A DNA stretch of 64,000 nucleotides, taken from the NCBI GenBank assembly GCA_030544215.1, contig JARZZO010000010.1, positions 54,477,564 to 54,541,563 on the forward strand, read 5' to 3'. A program made the position numbers and the translations under genes. Positions 24,612-34,205 of the stretch are shown here, piece after piece. Under the pieces are notes generated by a model that was not told the DNA's origin, made no database searches, and saw nothing but the letters and a program-made list of their open reading frames with translations. Each line of letters opens with the position of its first letter. Positions within the stretch are counted from its first letter, which is position 1. This stretch comes from Zantedeschia hybrid cultivar (Eukaryota; Streptophyta; Magnoliopsida; Alismatales; Araceae).

Positions 24612-25885
24612 TCATGTCCAGAGTGCGTTAGCAATCGACTCTCTAATCTGCCCTCCTAGCGTAACCCGAGCCCTGTTGAGAGGGATGTTAATCGGAACGT
24701 CTTCATCACCATCATCCTCACTAACTGTTTGTTCATTGTTCTCGCAGTTGAAGTAATAGTCATATCCCTGAGATCGACGTATGAAGTTGTGAATAACCGC
24801 GCATGCAATGACCATCTTCCTCTGCGTCGCCCAGGGGTACATGTTCCCCTCCTTTAACGTCTGAAAGTGATTCTTCAAGACGCCAAACGCTCTCTCCACA
24901 ACATTCCTTAACTGAGTATGACGATGGTTGTACTTTTCTTCTTTGTTCGCATATGTGCGATTTTGTTCCCCCCGAAATGATGCCAAGTGATATATTTGGC
25001 CACGATATGGAGCTAAGAAACCACTTGAGTTTGCATACCCTGAATCCACAAGATAATACTTTCCACGAGGGACAGTCAATCCGCCTTCGTCCAAAGCCCA
25101 TCTTAGCACCCGCATGTCAGCAGCCGATCCTTCCCAACCAACCGCAACGTATTGGAAGGTGAGGTCGAAGGACACGACACCCATGACATTCTGGCTAATG
25201 AAACCTTTGCGGTTTTTGAATCGTCCGTAGTGTACCATGGGACATTCGCCAAAACATGCGTCCCGTCAATGGCTCCAATCGCATCCAACATGGTTGTACA
25301 TAAAAGAACAATATGAGAACATTTATTAGTCAATCTGAAGACGCACATCACGACTGCACAGTAGCAATGTGCTCACCTTGAAGTAGGGGTAGAACGTTTG
25401 CTTTCCTCGGATGTGCGGATGACACTCACGGACCTGAGCGTGTGTAGGCAACTTAATAAAGTCATACTTTAACTCAGCTATATGCTTTGTGACGAGGTTG
25501 ATGTATCGACTAATCGTTTGAGAAGAGTGCTGGAACTGCTCGCACATGGCTCCCATTGCAACGCCATGGCCGGCAGCATATAAAAACATACCAAGTTGCT
25601 CCGTCGCTGTGACATGGCGCGAGTCCCTCAAAAGGCCATGGCTCACAAGTAAGTCACGGAGTCGTAAAAACATGGAAGGATGCACTCGAAACATCTGGTA
25701 AGACCTTTCGTCATGCCCATCTAGTATCTCATGGATCCATGTGTGGCCGGACAGAGCAGAGTTATGCATACGTCGACGTATACGTGGAACGTATTCATTC
25801 TCAATGTGCGCAATAATTGTGTCCTCAATCGCATTCAACAGTTCTTCGTCCTCTTCCAAGAAGTCCAATACAACATCAATAAATT
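24612..25885 (-). pseudogene. PIF/Harbinger DDE transposase (HARBI1/DDE_Tnp_4 type), one frameshift
   Basis: Exon 1 (25377-25885) starts after an AG acceptor and ends at a GTGAGC donor; it encodes the N-terminal region (FIDVVLDFLEEDEELL, then SSQTISRYINLVTKHI, a helix-turn-helix-like segment). After a short intron, the catalytic part follows: first Asp in AIDGTHVLANVP, second Asp in YYLVDSGYAN, Glu in NVVERAFGVLKNHFQ. All three DDE residues are present. The frame changes between ANVP (about 25243) and VHYGRFKNRKGF (from 25238 down), consistent with a one-base indel, so I call it a pseudogene; the 3' acceptor of the intron is also unclear. The enzyme would cut at the element ends with ORF1 help. 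It is otherwise well preserved, suggesting fairly recent activity. Confidence 0.87.
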
Positions 25886-26053
25886 CTACATGCAAGACAT
25901 TATAATAAGTGGGATATAATGTTACATAAACCGTACATACGTAAGAAAGTACAATACAAGTTAGAAAGTTCGGATGGACATAAGTAGAACGGTATGTAAA
26001 ATCATGAGAAGGATGACTACAACGATGCACAGGAGTATCATTACAACAAACGA

Positions 26054-26332
26054 TTACCAGTCAAAGTGGAGAGCGTGTGTAGAGGAGGCAAGTGGCCTTG
26101 CAACTACTTGCTCAGATGTGCATGGTACAACATAATACCGAGGAACTTCTGTTCGCTTCTCTGGACGTTGTTGGACGATACCGGAGAACGAACACTGGGC
26201 CTCCTCAATTGAATGGAAGCCCTTATAACGATCCCCGGGATACCCATTTACTTGGGCAAAGCATTCAGGCCAAGTGAAATATAGCCCTGGCTCACGCCCA
26301 ACCCAAACGACATAACATCTGTACCGCCCCAT
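26054..26332 (-). CDS. Small Cauli_VI / RNase H1 N-terminal-domain protein inside the PIF/Harbinger element
   Basis: The 92-residue frame starts with MGRYRCYVVWVGREPGLY and continues with TWPECFAQVNGYPGDRYKGF and a short SIEEAQCSF segment. This is the Cauli_VI fold (PF01693), the N-terminal domain of eukaryotic RNase H1 and of the caulimovirus VI (viroplasmin) protein, which binds RNA:DNA hybrids or dsRNA. The tryptophan-glycine-x-x-P-G-x-Y core and the ECxxQVxGYxG motif are all there. The rest (about 35 residues) is unrecognised; no RNase H catalytic domain follows. The start at 26332 was chosen because it opens the domain exactly; a TTTGTAG acceptor just upstream (about 26336) also allows it to be a downstream exon. 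It may be a captured host exon or a genuine third element gene; its role is unknown. Confidence 0.72.
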   Translation of the reverse strand: MGRYRCYVVWVGREPGLYFTWPECFAQVNGYPGDRYKGFHSIEEAQCSFSGIVQQRPEKRTEVPRYYVVPCTSEQVVARPLASSTHALHFDW

Positions 26333-26581
26333 ACCTACAAAGGTGTCAAAAATCTGCACTTACTTCGATAAGTACCCACAGTAGTACAACATAATGAACA
26401 CGCAACAAGTATGAATACCAGCATATAAATCCTAATATATGTTCCAAGTCAACACACAATCCAAGTCAACATAAGAAATCAATAACAACAACTATGAAGA
26501 AGAAGGTACGAATTCTATGACTGAAAATAAAGATTATCCGAATACAGTATCCAAGTCAAGACATAAGAAATCACAAATCCA

Positions 26582-27662
26582 CTACCCCACATGGTGCAAC
26601 ATCCACCGGATCTTCTCCTCATTACTCAGGTTCATAAATATTCCGCGATTCCCCGCATCCTTGAAGAGCTCCAAGGACCTCACGAACAAGTCTGGATATA
26701 GGCCAGGAACCTCTCGTAATGCATCTATGCAATCCTTTATAGAAGGAATACGATCTGGCTCTTGGGGTGTGCGTTGTGTCTGGATCGGGGTTGCAGGGGC
26801 AGACACCGTACAAGCCTGTTCCGCACGTATATCTATGACAAGGTCAGTCCCCTTTCGAACAACATCAATAAAATTCGTGATCATAGTGGGATCTTGAATT
26901 GCCTTTCCCTTCAATTTTGAGGAGGCACGTTTCTTGTGCGGAGAGTTAACCTCACTGTACGAGGACATGGTTCTAGTTTGGGGTGTGGGAGGGGAAGCCA
27001 TGTAACCGGCGGAGACACCCATGACCAACTCATCATCTTCTTGGTCTCCCTGAAGTGCGGCAAGAAAATCATGGACAGGTGTGCGTTGTGACTGACTAGG
27101 CATATTGTAGTCAGTGTTAGCTTGATTGGGACTGTAAGAAGGCACACTGTGTCTACGGCAGGTTCCCTCAGCATCTGGACCAAATGTTGTGCTGTTGTTG
27201 GCTAGATAATCCATCTCAGTCCTAAAGGGGAAGGGCTTGCCTCTGAGGGAGCTGTACTGTGGACGTGATTGAAAAAGAAGAAAAAGATGGTTCATGAGTG
27301 TATGAATCATACGACTGACTGTGCATGAAAGTAAACTTCATCACAGGAGAAGCTTACCGACAGGATGTCGTCCCAAGAGTCCTGAAGTATAGGGATAGGG
27401 ATCTTGTTTATATCATCCCATCCCCAACCAGTCCTTTGGTCAAGAAGTGTACGCAGAAAATTGTAATTGCGCTTACCTTCAACGTGAAATGTTTGCAGTC
27501 CAGGTGCGTCGCGCTATTAAATGCGGAAAGGATTTCACGCCAGACCCCTAGCTTAAACGTTCCTTCGATGCAGTTATGCTTATCAAACTGCTCCGTAAGG
27601 AGACCTATGAGGATGCGATCTTGGGCCTCAGTGAAGTTGGGAGCTCGGGTGCCCCGACTCAT
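26582..27662 (-). CDS. PIF/Harbinger ORF1, Myb/SANT-like DNA-binding protein
   Basis: Three exons on the minus strand. Exon 1, 27477-27662, starts ATG at 27662 and encodes NFTEAQDRILIGLLTEQFDKH, then GVWREILSAFN, ending at a GTAAGC donor. Exon 2, about 27358-27416, encodes TGWGWDDINKIPI and SWDDILS and ends at another GTAAGC donor; its acceptor is not certain. Exon 3, 26582-27256, follows a CACAG acceptor and encodes a low-complexity Pro/Ser/Thr region with a basic patch (HKKRASSKLKGKA) and a C-terminal helical part (ELFKDAGNRGIFMNLSNEE). The WxW-spaced Myb/SANT-like fold (PF12776) marks the ORF1 partner of plant Harbinger transposases, which binds element ends and helps nuclear import of the transposase. 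No stop was seen in the visible exons. Confidence 0.8.
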
Positions 27663-28260
27663 CCTCTCCTCTCCAGAAGACAGACGTTTCGTTCCGCCAC
27701 CTTTAAGATTAGGGCGAACAACATTCCAAAAAAACGAACCGCATTGATGTATTTAAAATGAAAGTAACACAAGTAATAAGTTCACTGTGTGATAAGAAGT
27801 GAGAAATGAGGGGCATAGGAGAACACACCACTGTTAGACATCGTCTGTGCCCGCTTTCTTGCACTCTTATGACCAGTCTCAATTTATTCATGCATGAGGC
27901 AGGGGCGGCATTAGTGTAAGGCTTACACAAAAATGTAATGCGAAGAAGATAAAAATATTGCAACATGGTAGAAGGAGATATAAATGTAAAATTGTGGACA
28001 AAAAATAAGACTTACAGATAGACAAATCAGCTAATTAACAATAAGAAATAACGAAGATCAAAAAGAAAGGCACATGAAGAGTTATGGCCCAAATCTGAAA
28101 ATGGTATGAGCATGAATATTTTATAGCAAGGAAGCGCAAAATATTTTATATCACATCACCGACTGCTCTTTAATTCCAACTCACAATGTTAAGTAGCCAT
28201 CACCGGAATAAAAGTTCAATTCATAGTGACTCAAATCATATATCCTACTTTCTTTACATC
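27663..28260. other. Spacer, nothing recognised
   Basis: Non-coding sequence between the start of ORF1 and the second solo LTR. It probably includes the 5' part of the PIF/Harbinger element, but no terminal inverted repeat was seen. Confidence 0.4.
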
Positions 28261-28265
28261 ATTCA

Positions 28266-30573
28266 TGTAACGACCCGCCACCCTATAATCGGAGATCCGA
28301 TTACTAAATGGGTACCGAATCATTAATTTGGAACCAAACCAGGATCTAGGTAAGTCTGGGAAATAAATAATAAACTAAGCTAAACATTTACATCGCATTG
28401 AAATGAAAGGAAAGTGCAGGAATTTAAAGTTATTACAATGCGACTCGACACAGCAAATAATTATATATTCCAACAGAGAAGAAATAATTAAGCGTACAGG
28501 CCAGAAATAAAGATAACAACTACGTCGGGGCATACCCCGGAACAACAGCTGACGGCGCACAACACACAACAGCACACCCCTCGCTAAGTCTGCCTGGAGT
28601 CCTCACCTGAAAACCGCAGGGGTGAGTCTCAACGAAAAGACTCAGTAGGGATCCTTCGATCCCCACTACCCACTCACACACCCACAAGTGCAAAGTACAG
28701 CTGAAGGTAAAGTAACAAGTACAGTAGTAATTACTACTCCTAAATCTCTATATGAATCACATGCAGTCGAAATATATAACATGCATATCTCTAAAACTAG
28801 TCTACCAGGCCCACAACCAACGTCTCGGCAAAACACGCCAACCACACGAACAAAGGTGAGAAACACTGACCCGCTGAGACCAAACAATAACCCCTCGGAT
28901 AGCACGCTAGCTACTCCGACCCAACTGGCTCAGGTGGTTACTCTTTCCCTCAGCACGAGTGACACTCCACAGGTACCACACCCACACCGGTACTAGCTAA
29001 CCCCGAGGTCCACCAGGTGACCCTCTCTCACTAGGCGTCACCCCGCCACACCCCCACCGGCGCTGTGCTCCACCCACACCAGCACAGGGTGATAAAGCGC
29101 TACAACTGTCACTCTAGGTCCACAGTAACACAAAACCCGGCACAGTGCGATCCGGTCACGTAAGAAGCCCGCGGTCGCACGACACACAACACAGTGCTAT
29201 CCGGTCATGAAGAATCCATCATCATTGAGTGCAATTAGAGCATGCATTTAACTAACTATCTAATAGTGTCAACATATTTTAATAGCATGAATTAGTGTGA
29301 TTCTGTCTTGAATCGCGTCGCCCAAGGCCGACGCCATTCAAGTCCCCTAAACTGGTTCATAGAAACTCGGCCACAGAACCTGGCGTAAAACGCGTCGCCA
29401 CACGTAGCCGCCTTTTGAAAGGCGTCACTGTCCCTCGTCGCCTTTTAGCGACCGAAAACAGGGACAGGCCATGGGGTGATTTCACTAAAACGCGTCGTTG
29501 ACGCAAGTCGTTTATTGAAAAGGCGTCGCTGTCCCTGGACGCTTATCAGTCCGGGAACAAGGTCTGTTATTGGGTTAAATCGCGTCGTGGGTGGGCGCCG
29601 CCTTTCTAAACGGCGTCGCTTCACCTCGACGCCATTTAGCCTCGACACAGGTTCTCCCCTTCGTTTCCCCCAATCCTCGAAGTGGGATTTCTCCCCCAAA
29701 ACGCAATGAAAAGGGAACAAAACATAAAGGGGAAGGAGGAGAACCTAACTATCCATTAGAACACCCAATTTCTCATACATGCACTTAGCGTTTTCACCCC
29801 AAAAAGCACCCCAAAACATGCTTCAAACGCTGGAAAACATGGTTTCAAACGAAAATACACTGGGGATCGTCATCCTACCGGTTACTTGAACTCCTCCAAG
29901 CTCCAAGCCGCCCACCCGACTCGCCCCACGCCGCCGCCGGTACCGCCGAGGTCGTCGTTACTCCACCGGGACGTCGGCCGCCGTCCGGAGAGAAAACGCC
30001 GCGGAGGAGGTGGTGGTGGTAGTGGTGGGAGTTAGGAGGTCGATGGAGTGGAGGGAGAGATGAAATGGTGGGAAGAAAAGAGGGAGGGGAAGGAGGCGTC
30101 GCCGGAATCGCCGGAGGAAGGGAGGAGAGAGAAAGGAAAGGAAGAAATGAGGGAAAGGAAGGAGGGTTCGCGGGGTAACCAGAGACTGAGTAAAACGCGT
30201 CGTGCTGTACGGACGCCTATCAGTTGACATGAAGGGCCGTTCTGACAGAACTCTGAAATGCGTCGTCTACCCAAGACGCCGTTCAGACGACAAGACTAGC
30301 ACCGTACATTGACAACCCAGGGTCGCAGTCTGAATGGCGTCGTCCATCGCGGACGCCGTTCAGACGACACGACAGGGCCGTACTCTCGCGGCCCAAAGTC
30401 CGCCCACGTGGCACAATCTAAAACGCGTCTGCAATGCTGGACGCCGTTTAAACCGCGTCTCGCAGGCTAGACGCGAAACAGAACAGAGTCACAGTCCCAT
30501 CAGGGCCTGAACTACAGGGTCCGACCCCGAAAACCGACCCGATAATCCGGATCCGAAAACCTCAGTCCTTACA
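28266..30573. mobile_element. Solo LTR (copy 2) with TSD ATTCA
   Basis: A 2308-bp unit starts TGTAACGACCC and ends GTCCTTACA, flanked by a perfect 5-bp repeat ATTCA (28261-28265 and 30574-30578). It aligns by eye along its length with the copy at 19893-21782 in the same orientation, and is longer by about 400 bp because it carries more of the CGCGTCG/GACGCC hairpin units and extra internal sequence. No internal retrotransposon domain is present. The purine-rich block at about 30010-30175 corresponds to that of copy 1. Confidence 0.92.
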
Positions 30574-30578
30574 ATTCA

Positions 30579-33489
30579 TACTAAGTTCATTATAGTGGTT
30601 AAAAGGGAAAAGATCTTTGCAGTTTTATGTGACTTTGGGATGACCCTGACATGTAGCATGACCCTCCAAGAGTGAGAGTAAGAAGCAGACTTAGGGGCAT
30701 CCCAGTAAGCTTAATGTTCAACATAGATGGCATGAATAATGGAGGCCCACAAGGAATTCTGATATGGAGTAATTTGCAGACAAGTTTAAGAAACTTGTGA
30801 CCAAAGTAGGCGTTGGCCAGTACCAAATTGCAGATGAAAGTACTGTTATAAAGAGAATATTGAAAAGAAAATCATTTCACTTAAACAAAACATGATATGG
30901 AACAAAATTAATTAACAATTTTACATCAACAATAGTTTCAGATCAAAATACATAAACAAATTTACCACAAATCTCAAAACAAAAGTTGATTGGCCAATAC
31001 CAGATTGTCCAATTATTGAAATACAGTCACTGCAAAAAAAGGGTTAACATATTGATCCTCATGTTTACGCATAAGAACAAAGGAAAAAATGCACTTATTA
31101 TGAAGTGAAACTTTTTAAATAAGACCAAAACAAAATCCTCACACTGATTTATGAAGGCAATAAAAACAGTGAGAGCCACAAAGAAGGACTAAAGAAGATA
31201 GTGAAATGATAAAGTATGAATGATGTAAAGAAAAACCCTCACACTGATTTTTGTGTAAGCAGATCCAAGTGTATAGCCACAGCATAGAAAAATCAGAAGG
31301 TAGGAATACAAGATTTTCATGTGAACAAAGAAAACAACTAAAATTGCTCAGAATAAAGACTCACTTCAGAAAAAGAGAGATGAAGGTATTTTAATGTATT
31401 GAATCAAAATGACACATTACCACAGTAATGACTAAAATATACTCACACCTGCATGCTTGTGTTGGCATACAATAAAATCAGTAGCAGGGGCAGAACTCAT
31501 ATCATTGCCGTGGAGATATCATCCTAGGCCTTGGGGTTAGGTTTTGGGGGAGAAGGAATGGCATCAAGATCTATTTAACATCTGAAATCCATGTTAGAAT
31601 TAGTGAGGATTATAGAAAAAAGGTGAACAGATCTTTCCTCCAACATCATAGTCATGATTAGAGAGATGGCTATAGCAGACAAGCAACCAAAGAAGTGAGA
31701 ATATTCCTCCCCACAGAAGCGAAAACACAGCTAAAAAGATCCTTCAAACTAAAAAACTTCTTCTGACCAGTAAAATGTATATGATCCTTCAAACAAAAAA
31801 ATGTATATGACTAGTAAAAATGCATGTGATAGTCTTCTATTACAAAATGCCAAATGAGTTAATTGCATTGTCTAGAATAGTGTACAGAAATGTTTAGGCA
31901 AACAAGGTGGATGCCCCACCTCACAAAACTTCTGAGCAGAAGAAATCTTCCTCTAACCACTGTATAATAGATATTTGAAATATACTAGATACAATGTCAT
32001 AGAAGCGTAGGCCTAATCATTGAATTTTTTATTATGTATAGTAGATATAGAGTGGACCAATCCATGCTCAATCCCCAACCCTTCATACCTAGACATAAAG
32101 ACCAAGGCAAAGAGAAAGGATTGGAGGTTAAAAAGGTTCTCCAATCTGCACAACAAATTTCTGCAATTTGAAGACTGATCGAACAAGAAATTTCTGCAAT
32201 TTGAAGGCTGATCGAACAACAAATTTTCTCAATGTCATCCACATCTTTTCTCAGCTCCAGCAACCATCATCCCCTTGTTATTATTCATCTTCCATGTCCT
32301 ATTCCCCTGTCTCCACCTTTCCTACCTCCTCCCTCCACCACCACCTCCCCCCTTTACGTAAACAAGCATGGTATGTGATATAAGCAGTTGTATGTTTTTG
32401 TTTTTATACACTTGTATGTGATCTGTTTTTAAGCACAAATCATGTCCGGATAGAACATGAATATTTTGCACAAATCAGCTCCGGCTAGAAAGGGAATGGT
32501 ATACAGAAAGACGAAACCTGGGATGAACGGTTTTGGGAAGAGAATATGCTAACCAGAAGTTCTGTTCATGGATGGGCTCCGCGTTGGAGGATGAAGATGA
32601 GATTGTCACCGGCGAACGATCGGCAGGAAGGCGGTGCCTGGAGGAGGATCCGCAGTGGGGACGAACAACGCCTGTTCTTCGAAGAACCCCTCTGTCTGGC
32701 ATCTTCGTTTCGGAAGGGGAGGGGAAACCGTCTCTTTAACAAGGCGAAGCACATGGATGGAAATAATGGTGATGCGCCCAGACACTGCAAACGGACACGA
32801 ATCTGGACCCTGCCTGCGCAGATCCAGGCATTGGGAAGAGCTCACAGACTGGTTCCATGACCTAGCCGCGCCTCCTTTGACCTCCTACCCGCATTGGTGA
32901 TGTCCTTCCCCTGCAGCAGGAAAGGATCAGATGGAGGGGAGGAGAAGAAGGAAGAAGCGAGGTATTGGGAGAAGGAAGAAGCAAGCTTCGTGATGGCGGA
33001 CAGGCGGTGACGCCTGTGACCTGGTGGGACTTGGGGAGGACGACAACAACAGAGGGTTTCGGACAATAACGGATGTAACGGCGCTATTCCACATAAACCG
33101 GGGTGTAACCCATTCCATCCTGGGTTGAGGAACCCCCTCCACCAAAGTGGAATAAACCGCGTAAGTGGAATAATTTGGGCTTATTCCGCAAACAAAGCAA
33201 GGCTCAGATTATAGGACCGTAACATTTTTTTGAGTAGGTGATAAAGGACTAAAGGAATGTGCGCAGGTGCCTGCCTGGTGGCTGGCAGGTTGATGGGACG
33301 TTAGTCCCATTTAGTCCTACATCGACAGTCTCTTTTTTGCTCTTCTAGGCTGCTTTATAAAGGAAAGCCACCCTCTTCATAAGTTTTAGCCATTTTGGGC
33401 CTAACCAACTCAAAGAAATCTGGGCCGCCTAAATTCCTTCGGCTCAGTGAAACAGTTTTGGGCTGGTTAGTTAATGGCCTCTTCAATTT
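30579..33489. other. Intergenic; no gene supported
   Basis: Mostly AT-rich and non-coding up to 32500. A small tandem duplication of about 32 bp is at 32157-32222 (CAATTTGAAG-CTGATCGAACAA twice). From 32530 to 33070 the DNA turns GC-rich with open frames in several phases on both strands (for example 32546-32860), none with a recognised domain. Its right end (33120-33210) has GTGGAATAA repeats in both orientations (TTATTCCGC and GGAATAA), suggesting the end of a DNA transposon that I could not delimit. Confidence 0.45.
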
Positions 33490-33499
33490 AAAAGGGCTA

Positions 33500-33705
33500 A
33501 AACATTAAATTGGCCCATTTCAAATGAGTCGGGCTCGGACTCGACTCGAATTCAAGTTTTTTGACTCAAGCCCGAGCTCAAGCCTAACTTTGGGCTTGAA
33601 TTGAGCGTGGAGCCGAGCTTGAGCTTGAAATTTTTTTTGTAAGCCGCACTCAAACTCGCCGCCAAAACTTGACTCGACTTGACTCATTGTCACCCGTAGC
33701 AGCAA
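33500..33705. mobile_element. Remnant of a small DNA transposon, CTCGAG-type repeats
   Basis: Dense alternating short blocks such as TCGGGCTCGGACTCGACTCG, GCCCGAGCTCAAGCC and GAGCCGAGCTTGAGCTTG, in both orientations, are typical of degraded terminal regions of small plant hAT-like elements. No TSD or full termini were found, so confidence is low. It lies about 400 bp upstream of the CstF50 start codon. Confidence 0.35.
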
Positions 33706-34020
33706 GCGTCACTGCCGCAAGTGAAGCAGCGTCGGACCACCGGAGCCATTGGGCGAACCGCGGCTTACGGCTTATTGGACATTGGACAGCGGTAGCCTAG
33801 GTGGGTGGGTGTTCCCTTCCCGTTCCAGGCTCAGCATAGGATTTGGAGCGCCGGCGGGGGGAGAGGGAAAAGGTTTTTTTTTTTGTAGCTCTTCTCCCTC
33901 AGAATTTGTCATCGAGGAACCGGTGCCTGCCTTGGCTTGAAATCGGTTATCGGCGCTTCCTCTTTGTTGCTGATGAACAAATGACTTGGATTTGAAAGTG
34001 ACAACTGTTGTCACCTTCGA

Positions 34021-34106
34021 TTACTGCCAAAAATCTCATCTTTTTCCAAGCAAGCAGCGAGTGATTTCCCCATTTAAAGAGGGGAAGCTTGCGAGGTCTC
34101 GCTGCA
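34021..34106 (+). promoter_or_regulatory. 5' leader of CstF50
   Basis: Sequence directly before the start codon. An in-frame TGA lies at 34062-34064 with no other ATG between it and 34107, which fixes the start. The context GCTGCAATGG has a G at +4. A TATA-like TTTATAAAGG at about 33354 is some 750 bp upstream and may be unrelated. The transcription start cannot be placed from sequence alone. Confidence 0.5.
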
Positions 34107-34205
34107 ATGGAGTCGGGCCTGGAGCAGGCCCTCCAGGAAGGGAAGCTCCTACGCCAAGTTGACGCCTTGATCATTGCCCACCTCCGTGAGCGCGGTCACC
34201 ACCAG
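34107..34205 (+). CDS. CSTF50: CstF50 exon 1
   Basis: 33 codons from the start ATG to HHQ, followed by the donor GTGGGC; phase 0. It encodes the first half of the dimerisation domain. Confidence 0.92.

Larger units (their letters stand above)
24612..27662 (-). mobile_element. PIF/Harbinger transposon, coding core
   Basis: Three minus-strand genes lie together: ORF1 Myb/SANT-like protein (26582-27662), a small Cauli_VI-domain ORF (26054-26332) and DDE transposase (24612-25885). ORF1 plus transposase is the diagnostic pair of plant PIF/Harbinger elements. I could not locate the TIRs or the 3-bp TWA target duplication, so the outer limits are unknown and the stated limits are those of the coding part. 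The element lies between two solo LTRs of one family. Confidence 0.88.

Noticed and set aside
32546..32860. GC-rich open frames in several phases
   Set aside because: No frame shows a domain and all phases are open on both strands; more likely GC-rich TE sequence.
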